DNA from: Coptis chinensis
Taxonomy: Eukaryota; Streptophyta; Magnoliopsida; Ranunculales; Ranunculaceae
Assembly: GCA_015680905.1 (NCBI GenBank)
Contig: CM027383.1
Location: 40,794,501-40,858,500 of the forward strand
Length of the DNA stretch: 64,000 nt
Direction: 5' to 3'
Numbering within the stretch: position 1 is the stretch's first letter; every line of letters starts with the position of its first letter. Shown here one piece after another: positions 46,171-56,866 of this stretch. Both the position numbers and the translations under genes were made by a program. The notes beneath the pieces are model-generated. The model worked only from the letters and a program-made list of their open reading frames with translations. It searched no databases and had not been told where the DNA came from.

Positions 46171-47484
46171 ATTCCTAATTGATTGGTGATTTAATTTGGT
46201 GATGTGGACTTGTGGACACAGAATGATTCAGATATCTTGAACTAACCATACGTTTGCCTCAGTTGTTTCGCAACAAATTTTAATGAGTACGTCAAGTTCT
46301 TAACCCAATAAAAAGTACGTCAAGTTATTTTGATGATGCAATTCGGTTGTTTTTACTTTTGTTAGTATGATACTCATATCTATTCAATGGCGTTTTGTTT
46401 CTCTTATCTTTTTGGTCCTTACTTTCTTTGTAGTTATGAAAGCTTATACATTCAAGAAAGGAAATCACAATAAGCTAGATGTAGTTATGAAATGTATGTG
46501 TGGTGTCAAAGTCAGGCGCTTAATAGTTAACACTAATGGTTAGTGAGAAATTCCATATTTGATAATGGAGGCATGCCTTGAATAGGCAGGTGTTGATAAG
46601 AGAGATGTCCTTTTATACAGTATTGCTATATATTGATCATACAATTTATAGTAAGAACTATACTTTTTATGCATTCAAAAATTATTTAGACTTCAGAAAG
46701 AGTAGTTTACTTTGAGAGGCTTTGTACATTAGTTTCAAAAACGTAAACTTCTAATTGATACAACTAAACGTTTGATAAGTTCAATTTACTTTCACTAATC
46801 TGCGTGTTCCATGACCAAGAATGCCGAGCAGTATTCTTAAACAAGGTAGAGCATGTCCTAGGATTTAGCTTGCTCATATTGTCCATGCCATACTTCCATG
46901 AATGGAGAAACAAAAGTGTGATATGTCATTTGGGTGAGAATTTCTAAACTGGAAATATTGGGTGGTTGCATGTGAGATACTAGTATATCTTATATAAGCT
47001 TATACACTTCTATGAGATTCACACGGTGGCTATTTTAGTTGCCTCTTATTTACATTATATAAACCCCTGGTCAGTTTTTTTTTTCTAATCTAGCTACTTT
47101 TAATTTCAACTTTGTTACTTTTATGTTACAAAGAATCTCGTTTTCATTTGATGCATGCTGGGTTCATAAAATGGGAATTGGATTACTCCTATCATCTTCC
47201 TAATTTGTTAGGTAAGTTGCTTTATTAGGTGGCCCAGGATTCTACTTACTTTTGAATTGTTTCATCTAGATGTTCTTATTTTACTTCATTCCCTAATTAC
47301 GTGTGAGCCAACTAAAACGTAAGCTTTCTTGCACTTCTGAAAGCTGATCAAAGGTAATGGCTATAACTTTGTCAAGTTTTGTTTCTATGTGACTATTTGT
47401 GCCTAAGTTTCTAGGTTTAAGGGCACTATATAAAGTCCAATTCGTGATGATATGTTTACATTGTTATGTTGATATATATAAGAT

Positions 47485-47705
47485 TCAACGGGGTGACGGT
47501 GGTTTACAAGAATTTACTTGAAGAAACAGCCCATAGAGCTAGTTTTAAACTTCCCATTTATACCTGTGGTTGTTCTGGACTAAGCCATTTCTTGTCTTTC
47601 ATTGCACAGTTGAGATTGCAAGGAGCTTCACAGGAGAACCATCAAAGAGCAAGAAGCAACCTCAAAAAAATGTTGCCATGGTTGCTTGGTCCACGCTTCA
47701 AGAAC
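47485..47705 (+). pseudogene. DRB2-type dsRNA-binding domain fragment (captured)
   Basis: The frame reads VYKNLLEETAHRASFKLPIY TC, the start of the second dsRBD of plant DRB proteins (VYKNLLQETAHRAG is the usual form). After a one-base shift near 47588 it continues HCTVEIARSFTGEPSKSKKQ and PQKNVAMVAWSTLQE, the C-terminal dsRBD helix with the KKxAxxxAA-like region (here KKQPQKNVAM), and ends at a gtatgt donor. DRB proteins partner Dicer-like enzymes in small-RNA pathways. Only this domain is present and it is frameshifted, so it cannot make a full protein; a transcript could still yield small RNAs against the parent gene. Confidence 0.82.
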
Positions 47706-47984
47706 GTATGTAAATCTTTTTTCCTCTTTTTTATTATGTGCAATTTATTATGTTTGTAATGAGTCTTCAGATTAATTAGGGTACACTACAAACTTGTCTT
47801 GGCCTTTCCTTCACCCATACACACTTGTTAGTTTGAATGGAGTTTGTGGGACTTCCTGCACCATTTTTTACTTGGCCGACCTGTTATTTTGGATGATTAG
47901 TATTATACTTTTCACAAGTGCTGACCCTTTATTCTTCTCTCCTCAGTTTCATTGGTGCTTATTAGTGTGGTGCATTCATTGCAG

Positions 47985-48250
47985 GTGCTGGATATCGATC
48001 GTGGAAGAAATTCAGGAGAGGCATGACACAGTGAAGGAGATTGAAAATAAGCTTCTTGAGTCTTGACTTCCATCAGGTTTGAAAATTTTACCACCTCCGA
48101 ACTTGATGAGATTTCTTAGTAGACCACACTTTATTATATTACTTACATTCTTTTGTTGTTGTCAGGTTTTCCTTGATATGGTCGTTCTAGTTCAGGCTCA
48201 AGGAGACTTGCTAGACAACATCGAAGTTCATGTTTATATCTTTGTAACAC
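47985..48250 (+). pseudogene. Syntaxin (SYP1-type Qa-SNARE) exon fragments (captured)
   Basis: After a cag acceptor, exon A (47985-48076) reads VEEIQERHDTVKEIENKLLES, then a stop and an altered end. Exon B (from 48166, after ttgttgttgtcag) reads VFLDMVVLVQAQGDLLDNIE, continuing to HINNVVD before a stop near 48271. These are successive parts of the SNARE helix of plasma-membrane syntaxins, including the central Gln (VQAQGD). A piece resembling the segment before the membrane anchor may follow at 48421-48461. Introns are kept and frames are damaged. SYP1 proteins drive vesicle fusion; this copy lacks the N-terminal Habc bundle and the anchor. Confidence 0.8.
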
Positions 48251-48959
48251 ATATCAATAATGTGGTTGATTGACTAATTGTGTTCACTTTGGAATGAACA
48301 AGTGCACATTGCTAAATTGGAATTCATGTGTGGTTGATTTATGGCAAGTTGTTTGCAATATAGTGATTTGTTTGTTTTCTTTGTTATGTTCATTGCTAAA
48401 TACAACACTACTTTGAACAGAATTTGCAAACTGCGAGATAAGCTACACTGTGACTAAGGAGGTATGCTTTAACTGATTTTCCCCTTCCTATTTTTTCCAT
48501 CCAGTTCCTGTTTTGTTTTCCAGTTCACTATGTTGGTTATATATACTTAATACCGTCTAATTTCAGTTATGAACTTTCAGTGTTCCAACGAATTCTACTA
48601 TTCAGATTGAGGTCGAACTCTTGTCTTGGCTAGTGGTTGTGGGTATCTGCAAGGCTGTTTGAATTATTAAGAGAGTTTTAGTTTAAGGACAAAGGAATGA
48701 GCGACCGGGCGATTTGATGAAATTACAGGCTTACATATGAGTAATTTCTCATTTATCCATAGTGGTTTTAAGTACATTATGACACCTGCTTATGCCTCGT
48801 ATATCTGGACAAATTAGAACCCTTTATAAAAGTCCGCGTGAATTGCAAGAAGGGTTACTTCAATCACTTTCACTAAAAGACAGGTAAGACATGTCAAGTT
48901 ATGTTCTTATTCATCCCAAATTCTTTACTTACAACCAGGACAATCTTTGTACATGGGGC

Positions 48960-49014
48960 CACCTTGTCCTGCTTTTTTATATTTATATATATATATATAT
49001 CTATATAAATCCAT

Positions 49015-49053
<39 letters not shown>

Positions 49054-49060
49054 GCTAGCT
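48960..49060. repeat. (TA)n microsatellites inside the CACTA element
   Basis: Two runs of TATATA, at about 48972-49000 and 49018-49050. Confidence 0.9.
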
Positions 49061-49850
49061 AAATCCATCTTTGTATTATTGTATAGGGGCGCAGTTCACC
49101 AAGCGAACCGTTAAAATTGATTAGGAAGACTTGAGAGAGCAACAAGAGGCAAGAAGTGACGACCAATACAATGCAATCTTCTCTTGTAGAATATTAGACA
49201 TCCCAGGAATAGGTTAGGTGAAGTAATTTATATGTAAGTTTGATTTGTAAATTGGGATTTGGATTTGGATTTGGATTTGGATTGGTGGCTTTGTTTCTAT
49301 AATGATTAATTGATTGTTGATTTTGTTTCTTGTTATTCATTTGTTTATTAAGTTTGTGGAATGTGATCTCTATAAGATAAATGTAGTAATAAAATGTGCT
49401 AGAGCTAGATGCCTAGATGTGCAGCAGGGTGGAAACAATTTAAGCAGGGCTGAAAAATATTTATATATATATATATTTTTTTCCACATGTTATAGTTTAC
49501 TAACGGATATTTCCATTACAAATTCCGTTTCTAATATCAAGTGACACATTTATTCCTAACGGATATTTCTGTGACATGAAATCTTTATTTTGAAGCGAGC
49601 CAAACTTTACTCACACTTAAATCGGTTAGAAATTACCAATCTAAACAGACTATCATCAGTTTCATATCCGTTACAAAGAATTATAGCAACGGATATAAGC
49701 GTTACTAAAATTAATTTAAGTAACAATTATATCCATTACTAATTTTAGCCTAAGTGATTGTAACACCCAAGAGCTAACGAATATAAGCGTTAGTAAAAAT
49801 ATAAGTACCGGATATGGCCGTTGGTAAATGCCTTTTATGGTGTAGTGCAT

Positions 49851-50566
49851 GTTCGTTTAGCATCTAATCATAAGTTCAACAACTTGCAAGCCTTGAAGTC
49901 ATATTCCACGTGTCTGTGAGTTCAAAATTGGGAAATATCTTTGGCTTAATCTAATAATATTTCCACTTTTCAAAACTTAAATGCTTCTCATATACTTTCT
50001 TTAGACATGAATGGTTGTATTATTTACTGGATTGAATGTTACTTTTTGGCAGGTTATTAGGCTTGACTGTGATAATAAAAGAGCGTTGCACCTGGGGAGG
50101 AGAACCAAGTACCAAAAATATATGATCACACATATTAAATTTGACACACGTAGAACTCTTCAAGCAATTACCAATTCAAGTTGCATTACGTACCGATGTC
50201 ATTCTTCTTCTGCTCCATGGTTTATGGTCAAGTGACCATCGTATGTTGCATTGATTTAGCTTTTCTCTACAAGTATTTCATTATCACTGCTACATCACTA
50301 TCTACTCAACTTACAAATCCTAGTAAGTATTTTTTGGAAAAGGCTTTGTTATATTACGAGTTTTTATTTGGCATTAAGACCACTTACAATAGACTTTTCA
50401 TATCCTTTTTGTGATAGAGAACTGGACAACTCTTGATAAGTGTTAATTCTTTGTACACTCGCAATGTCTATTTTCTGATATCGAAATTTTATTTTAAAGA
50501 CATGAACTACTGTATCATGTAGAAAAATGTCTAACACCAGTAGAATGTTTTTATTAGGGTGAGTAG
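49851..50566. other. Right flank of the CACTA element
   Basis: No clear exon. Small plus-strand frames (50011-50235, 50181-50414) have no known domain. If the nuclease gene at 50567 once continued upstream, its previous exon is not recognisable here. Confidence 0.4.
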
Positions 50567-51243
50567 TTACCGCCTTGGGATTCTGGAAGGGAAATCGTCG
50601 TAATGAGCTTTGGCAGGAGAAAGTATTTGCACCACATGGTGATTCAATTGCTGTTGCAGGCAAGGCTACTATGGATTGGGGATTGCTCAATGAGACTACA
50701 GCGATCGGGCGGTACAAAAACAACACTGGTAGAGATGTGAGCTTCTTAGGGTTTGCCATCCATGTGGAAGAAAAGTTTCAGTGGCTTGGGGCCTCTCCAT
50801 ATGGACTACTTGAGATTTGCCCAAGAGGTGGGGTATTAGAGGTAAAGTGCCCATATAACAAGGGAAAACCTGAACTTGGCCTACCTTGGGCAACAATGCC
50901 TTTCTATTGTATGCCTCAGGTACAGGGTCAGATGGAGATCTTGGATAGAGAATGGATTGATCTATATTGTTGGACTCCAAATGGGACGAATATATTTCGT
51001 GTCAGTAGGGAACGAGAATATTGGGAACTGATGAATAAGATTTTGCACGAGTTTTGGTGGAACAATGTTCTTCCTGCAAGGGAACTGATGTCTTTAGGGA
51101 GGGAAGAAGATGTAAAGGCCTACATCCCAGCGCCCACACACAGGCAAACAGGGTTGATTATTGCGAAGTGTCTAAAGTTGGCAGCGGAAGCAAAGTTGCT
51201 TTGCAAGGAAATCACAGGTCATGTAGAGTTTTACAGGTATTGA
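50567..51243 (+). pseudogene. YqaJ-type exonuclease family protein, C-terminal exon
   Basis: The open frame enters after an ag acceptor with LGFWKGNRRNELWQEKVFAP and runs 223 codons to TGA. It matches the plant 'restriction endonuclease type II-like' family with a YqaJ/lambda-exonuclease fold: an ASPYGLLEICPRGGVLEVKC P segment supplies the D...ExK catalytic core (PYG in place of the usual PDG, so the first Asp appears lost; the E-x-K of VLEVKCP is kept), then PQVQGQMEILDREWIDLYCW TP and FWWNNVLPARE. The N-terminal exon with the first conserved helix is not found upstream, so the gene is partial. The parent proteins are probably organellar or nuclear nucleases of unknown role. Confidence 0.78.
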
Positions 51244-52064
51244 TTCAACAGAAGAAAGGTGTCACTTTTGTGTTACTTTGTTTCTTCTGGTTTTCAGATA
51301 GTGATGGCTGATTCTATGTATGTGTACACTAGCCTCAAGGACTCAACTGTATACTATCATTTTGAATCCATTGTATAATATCATTCCATTCTTTTGTTCT
51401 CCTACAAGTGTTGACTCATGAAAATTTTTTGTCGTGTTTAATATTTTTAGATCCCATTTCATGTTTGGCATTGTCAATTACAGCGTGTTAAAGTGTTGTT
51501 ATTTCATCATTGTTGTTGTCAAAAGCTTTCTTGACTGATTCCTATTATAGTTAGCCAGTTTTATTAGAATTTGATTCTTATTCAGTGATATAGTTAACTT
51601 TTTTGAAGAATTCAAATCGTTGGTTTGGACTATAAAGTTGGAATTTACTTGCACTCTATTTCTCTTAATTTGTTTACTCATTTCAGCAGACTTATTGGTT
51701 GATTTAGATTTCACAATATGCATTTTATTTCCTTGACAAGTTCCGCGAGTAACAAAATCCAAAACTATTCCACACAGGAGAAGGCTCCCAGGTACGTATC
51801 TTCTATGAAAATAACGTTGACTAAACATGACTAAAGAAAAAAAATTGAGTGTTGTTATTTTACCTGTAAGAACAAAGTTTGAAATGAAATCTATTGAGTC
51901 GGATGGAATATGTCTAGATTGATGCAATTGACTATGGTATGTATCATCTGGAGATTGGGTTTTGGTAGGAAATTAGCCGTTTGGTTTGGGGATGAAGGAC
52001 AAAGGGCTTCAGATAAACTGATAAACAATTCAAACATTTACCTGATCACACCCACTCAACATGT
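51244..52064. other. 3' flank of the nuclease exon
   Basis: Non-coding AT-rich DNA. A minus-strand frame at 51499-51927 has no known domain. Confidence 0.5.
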
Positions 52065-52215
52065 TGTTCATGCATGATGAACAAAAATAGGAATTCATTT
52101 TGAATGGATAATAAGTTATGCTACAATTTATTACTGTGTTTGTGACTTGGACTATAATATGTATACATAGAGTAAAAATTGGGGGAATGAAATCCATGAA
52201 TAAGGAAAATCAGCA
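52065..52215. repeat. Repeat block R1, copy 1 (recurs at 63830-64000)
   Basis: From CATGCATGATGAACAAAAAT to GAAATCCATGAATAAGGAAA AT, the sequence is nearly identical to 63838-64000, apart from a small duplication in the second copy. Confidence 0.92.
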
Positions 52216-52714
52216 CCTAAGAAGATTGATGTATAACCTCACAAGTATTGTATACGGTATATACCTTCAAAAAGTGCTTTTTCCGACCATTATCGCATTT
52301 CAAAGCCATTTGTGCCCACAAAAACAAAAGAAATGCACTTTTTTAGATTTAGCACTATTTCCAGTTTTTTGACCAGATCAGGAACCTCCCAAACTTTGAA
52401 GTCAACTTGACCAAAGCATCAATTTTCGTTGGAATCAAATTCATATTAATGAGATTGGAATCATTATCCATCACTCATCAGTATCTCTACGGTTTTCTCT
52501 GCTCTTATATATATATCATGATGCACATTGAGAGGTTAAACAATAAAACTAAACATTAGCAACAAAGACAACTTAGAGAATGAGTATCAACATAGGCAAT
52601 CAACTAAACGACAGAGGGAATGATGTGTTAAAGTAGATTATTTCCAAAGCTGTACAAAGTGTTGTTACTGCATCCTGATTCTCCATAAAAACTGTACTAC
52701 TAAAACAATAACTT
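52216..52714. other. Sequence between repeat blocks
   Basis: Non-coding. Probably the continuation of R1, since the other copy runs off the window at this point. Confidence 0.4.
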
Positions 52715-52870
52715 TACACCGTATAAAACACTCAAAACACTCAAATTAGCAGGATTCTAAATAAACAAAAGAGTCCCAGCCACCTAAATTTATTATTTGG
52801 ATAAACCCAAAAAAAATCACTATCAATAACATATTCTAAATAAACAAAAGAGTTTAACTTATAAATACTA
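52715..52870. repeat. Repeat block R2, copy 1 (recurs at 61985-62400)
   Basis: Contains ACTTTACACCGTATAAAACA CT and GAGTCCCAGCCACCTAAATT TATTATTTGGATAAACC, followed by an A run and ATCA(C/A)TATCAATAAC. The same phrases occur at 61985-62400 in three tandem copies. Confidence 0.88.
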
Positions 52871-53910
52871 GAGAATCAATCAATAACACGTTCAAACAAC
52901 CTGCAGACTTACATCTCATATCTTCAACACCTAGGTAAACTACTACACTTTCAAAGTTACATATAAATTTATTGTTCTATGAATTCTTGATTATTGCTAT
53001 GTCTAAATCTATTTATCACATGCATATATTTAGTACATATATCACTTATCTGAATTGAACAACACCACTATCACATAGATTGGTATCAATCATCATATGT
53101 GACCATGATTTATCATCTTAACACATTAGCATCCTCCTTCCGAGTGTGCTCACAGTATCTTCTTCTGTTAGTCATTTAATAAACAGGAAGGATGATTAGC
53201 AATATACAAAATTTAAAAATTGCTGAGCAAAACATATCGTCAGTGTATAAAATCTATAGTTTTCCTTACGATTTGTCTTGAAAAATGTGGAAAAGCTAAA
53301 CCTGCAAGAGGAGATTATGACAGGTGAGTTTGGAGAGTGATCTAGAGCACAGATGCACACACATAAATTACATGCACAAGGAATGTATTCACACACATAT
53401 GACAGAAAGACACGAGATATCACAAACAAGAAATTAGCTGCACACGTCAATAGCTCAAGTAGTTAACCATTTAATCTCAAGATAAATGTACCAAGCACCT
53501 AAAATTTTCAATTACTACCTTAAAACAAGACAAAAATTTCAGCCATGGACCTGAAATGGCGATGTACTACCCAGGAGGGTTGCATAGTAGAGGGGGGATA
53601 AAAAGAACTAATATTTACAACATAGATTCTATTGCAGACGTTTTCCTACCGCAAAATAATGACATGCTCATATTAGCTATGAAAGAATAAAGCAGAGAAT
53701 TAGAGTAAGAAACTAATAATAACTCAATTAAGAGTTAAGTAAAAAGTAAACATCCAGGTCTTAAGTAAATACAGAGTAAGAAAGGGCTAAACATAGAGAA
53801 GATAATGATGTCATGATTATTACCATAAAATGCAAACAATGTAAATACTTTTTTATTATCTTGAAACCTATTTCTCACCAACATATACTATTTTTTGTGA
53901 TGGTAGCACA
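52871..53910. other. Upstream region of the Helitron gene
   Basis: Non-coding. It should contain the promoter of the Rep/helicase gene starting at 53911. I looked for a Helitron 5' TC terminus here and could not fix one. Confidence 0.45.
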
Positions 53911-55600
53911 ATGTATGGTCAGCGAGGGACTGATACAACCGACAGACATAGCGATGACATTCTACAAAAGCTAATAAAAAATATTTATTGTGAAGGTAAG
54001 ATCAATTTTTAACTTTATGTGGTTTTTTCTTTCAACACTTTTTTTTTTCACATATCTGACGACACTTTTTTTTTTTACATATCTGATGTATTTTTTTCTA
54101 TACTGTCCCTGGAGAGATTAATAAGATAGAAAGCTAGGATTGCTCACTATAACAGATGGAGAATTTTGGCACGAAAAAGAAATAACAGTAGATTTTTTTT
54201 ACGTAACCATTATTGTTAAATTATTATGTATTTCTAATAAAAACTAATCTAAATCATTTTCTATTAGTTGATTCAATGCATCATAAAAGGATCTCTACGT
54301 CTAAAAGTACAATCGCTACACGTAGACAAGAAGATATGCGAAAGCATAGAAGCATTGATAAAGAGCTAAATGCACATATCGATAGTACAGGTAACAATAT
54401 TATAAGCTAATTGTGAAACCTTTTCTATATTGGTATATATCTGTTAAACTTTTAATATTTAATATTTTAAAGTTTGCTATTTGTTTTTAGGTGTGCATAA
54501 CTTTGGACCACCTACTAGAGAGTGTTCTTATTGTGGAGCAATTGTGTGGGAGGGTGAAAGAAACAATAAGGGAAAATCAACTTTTCCAACATTTTCCATT
54601 TGTTGTCAGAATAGAAAAGTTTAGCTACCACTTTTGGAGAAGGTGCCTACATTTTTAAGACAGCTTATGGACTTACAAGGAGGAAGGAGATTTTCACATT
54701 TTCGAAGGTGTATACGAACGTACAATTGCATGTTCCAATTTACTTCTGCAGGTGGAGAGATAGACAAAACATTAAACAATGGTGGGGGGCCTTATGCCTT
54801 CAAAATTAGCAGCCATAATCATCATAAAATTGGTTCACTTCTACCAATTGAAAACCACCCACCTAAGTTTGCTCAATTATATATCTATGACACTGAGAAT
54901 GAAAGATGCAATAGAATGAAAGCTATACCTCCAGATGAGGAAAGTGCAAATCCAACAATTGTTGACGGGTTGATACAGATGTTTGAAAAATTCAATAAAG
55001 TTGTACAGTCATTTAGAATGGCAAGAGACAGATTTAAAGAGGATGATATGGTACCAGTTCGTCTAAGACTTATTAATAATCGACAAAGTGATGGCAGACA
55101 ATATAATTTGCCTACTTCAACTAAAGTAGCGGCTTTGATTATGGGAGATGGATTTGATGTTACTGATTATAGAGATATAACTGTTGAAACACAAGGTGGT
55201 GGACTTGAAAGAATAAATGAGTTACATCCCAAATTTATGGCCTTGCAGTATCCTATATTATTCCCACGTGGTGAAGATGGCTATAGACCTGGAATCCTAT
55301 ATAGGAGTAAAAGTCAGAGTAAAAATGAAGGGAATACAAGGAATACGATTATATGAAAACAAGGAATATGTTTACCATGAGGGAATATTATGCATTCAAA
55401 CTGCAAAAAAGAATTAAAGAATGTCCTACATTGTGGATTGGTGGGCGTCTTCGTCTATCGTTCATCGTAGATGGTTATACAAGTATGGAAGATCAGCGTC
55501 TACATTGGTACCGTATGAACCAAGCAACAATCAGATCTAAATTGTACAGCAATTTGATGGATGCAGTAACAACAGGTATTATAGTAATAACAAGTAAATA
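53911..55600 (+). pseudogene. Helitron Rep/helicase: N-terminal exons and Helitron-like N domain
   Basis: Exon 1 (53911-53995, ATG start) and exon 2 (54268-54390) join in phase and lead to an exon from 54492. That exon opens GVHNFGPPTRECSYCGAIVW, a zinc-ribbon motif usual at the start of the plant protein, and then reaches CCQNRKV followed by TAG (54622-54624), where a sense codon such as CAG is expected. The frame resumes LPLLEKVPTFLRQLM and runs to 55356 through FAQLYIYDTENERCNRM and LHPKFMALQYPILFPRGEDG, the Helitron-like N domain. A shift at about 55350 moves to MREYYAFKLQKRIKE and the YLWIGGRLRL-type segment. Confidence 0.85.
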
Positions 55601-55639
55601 GCATTTACCTTAATTTAAAACATTATAAAATTTACAGGA

Positions 55640-56818
55640 GGTCGACAGCATCAATTAGGAAGCGTTTGATCCTTCCATCATCGTTTACAGGAGGTCCCAG
55701 ATACATGGTGCAGACATATCAGGATGCCATTGCCATTTGTAGATGGGTCACCACCGATCTTTTATAATAGTCACTTGCAATCCAAATTGGGATGAAATTA
55801 AAAACTTTCTAGAACTAAACCCTGGCCTAAATCCGCATGACGTTCCAGACATTGGTTGTAGAGCATTCAAGTTAAAATTGGAATGTATAATGAAAAAATT
55901 GGGCAAGGGAGAACATTTTGGCAGAGTAATTGCAGGTATGTAACCAAACAATGTAACCATAGTAACGTCTAAGAAAGTGTACCTGTTTAGATCAGCTCAT
56001 ATTACTTGGATAGATTCTATATAACATGTTTTGAAAGTCGGCGTAGTCTTGAACAAAAAAGCAATCATGAATGATATGTTTATAAAAAAAATTCTATGTT
56101 TATTACTATAGAACTTATAAATATTGCATAACAAATTCCATGTTTTTGTTTTTGCTACATAACCATTGTTTACTAACAAATTCTATGTTTTATTCTTTTG
56201 TTAGTATTGTATGTCATAGAATTTCAAAAGAGAGGATTTCCACATGCCCACATTTTGCTTTTTCTACATCCGGATGACAAGCCAAAAAATGGAATGGATA
56301 TAGACAAACTAATATCAGCAGAATTGCTAGACAAAGAAGCAAAACCCTTGCTATATGAAACTATAGTCCGTACAATGATTCATGGACCATGTGGAAACAA
56401 GAAAAGTGGTTCTTCGTGCATGAATGATAAGAAAAAATGGTCAAGACATTATCCAAAGGGGTTTTACAATGAAACAACATTTGATGAAAAAGGTTTTGCT
56501 GTGTATCGAAGGAGAAACAACAAGCGAACTGCTATGGTAGGTGATAAAAACCTTGTTGAAATCGACAATAGATGGGTTGTTCCTTACAACCCAGCGCTAA
56601 GCAGAGAATTTCAGTGCCACATCAACGTTGAGTATTGCAACCGCACACGAATGGTTAAATATATGTTTAAGTATATACCAAAAGGACAAGATAGGGCTAC
56701 AGGCATCATTGAAGAAAATTTGAAATATGATGAGAATAAAAGAAAAACTATTCATGAAGTTGATGAGATCAAACACTATCTAGACTGTTGTTATGTGTCT
56801 GGTTCAGAAGGAAGCTGA
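55640..56818 (+). pseudogene. Helitron Rep (HUH nuclease) domain
   Basis: Rep nicks and joins DNA ends in rolling-circle transposition. The piece at 55743-55943 reads IIVTCNPNWDEIKNFL. After an apparent gap (55944-56197, possibly an intron) the frame 56198-56818 opens EFQKRGFPHAHILLFL, in which the HAH triplet (CAT at 56243, CAC at 56249) is the metal-binding HUH motif. Downstream, MVKYMFKYIPKGQDRA carries the two tyrosines of the Y2 catalytic pair. All nuclease residues are thus present. It ends at a stop after SGSEGS, where a helicase linker would follow. Confidence 0.88.
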
Positions 56819-56866
56819 AGAATTTTCGAATTTGACATTCAATTTTGATATCCATCTGTTGAAAGG

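Larger units (their letters stand above)
45393..49847. mobile_element. CACTA transposon (4455 bp) carrying captured gene fragments
   Basis: The left end reads CACTACACCATAAGGGCC and the right end, read inward, CACTACACCATAAAAGGC, a 13-bp perfect terminal inverted repeat. Both sides have the 3-bp target duplication cat (45390-45392 and 49848-49850), as expected for CACTA/EnSpm. Subterminal AACGGATAT/CGTTA motifs are repeated in both orientations at 45440-45570 and 49500-49830, typical transposase-binding regions. No transposase ORF is present. Inside are fragments of at least two plant genes with introns retained, so the capture was at DNA level. Confidence 0.9.

Noticed and set aside
49255..49283. 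GGATTT repeats, telomere-like
   Set aside because: Only about four units of a hexamer that is not the plant telomere repeat TTTAGGG.
52065..52930. Helitron 5' terminus
   Set aside because: Several TC dinucleotides are possible, but no conserved start motif or second copy edge fixes one.
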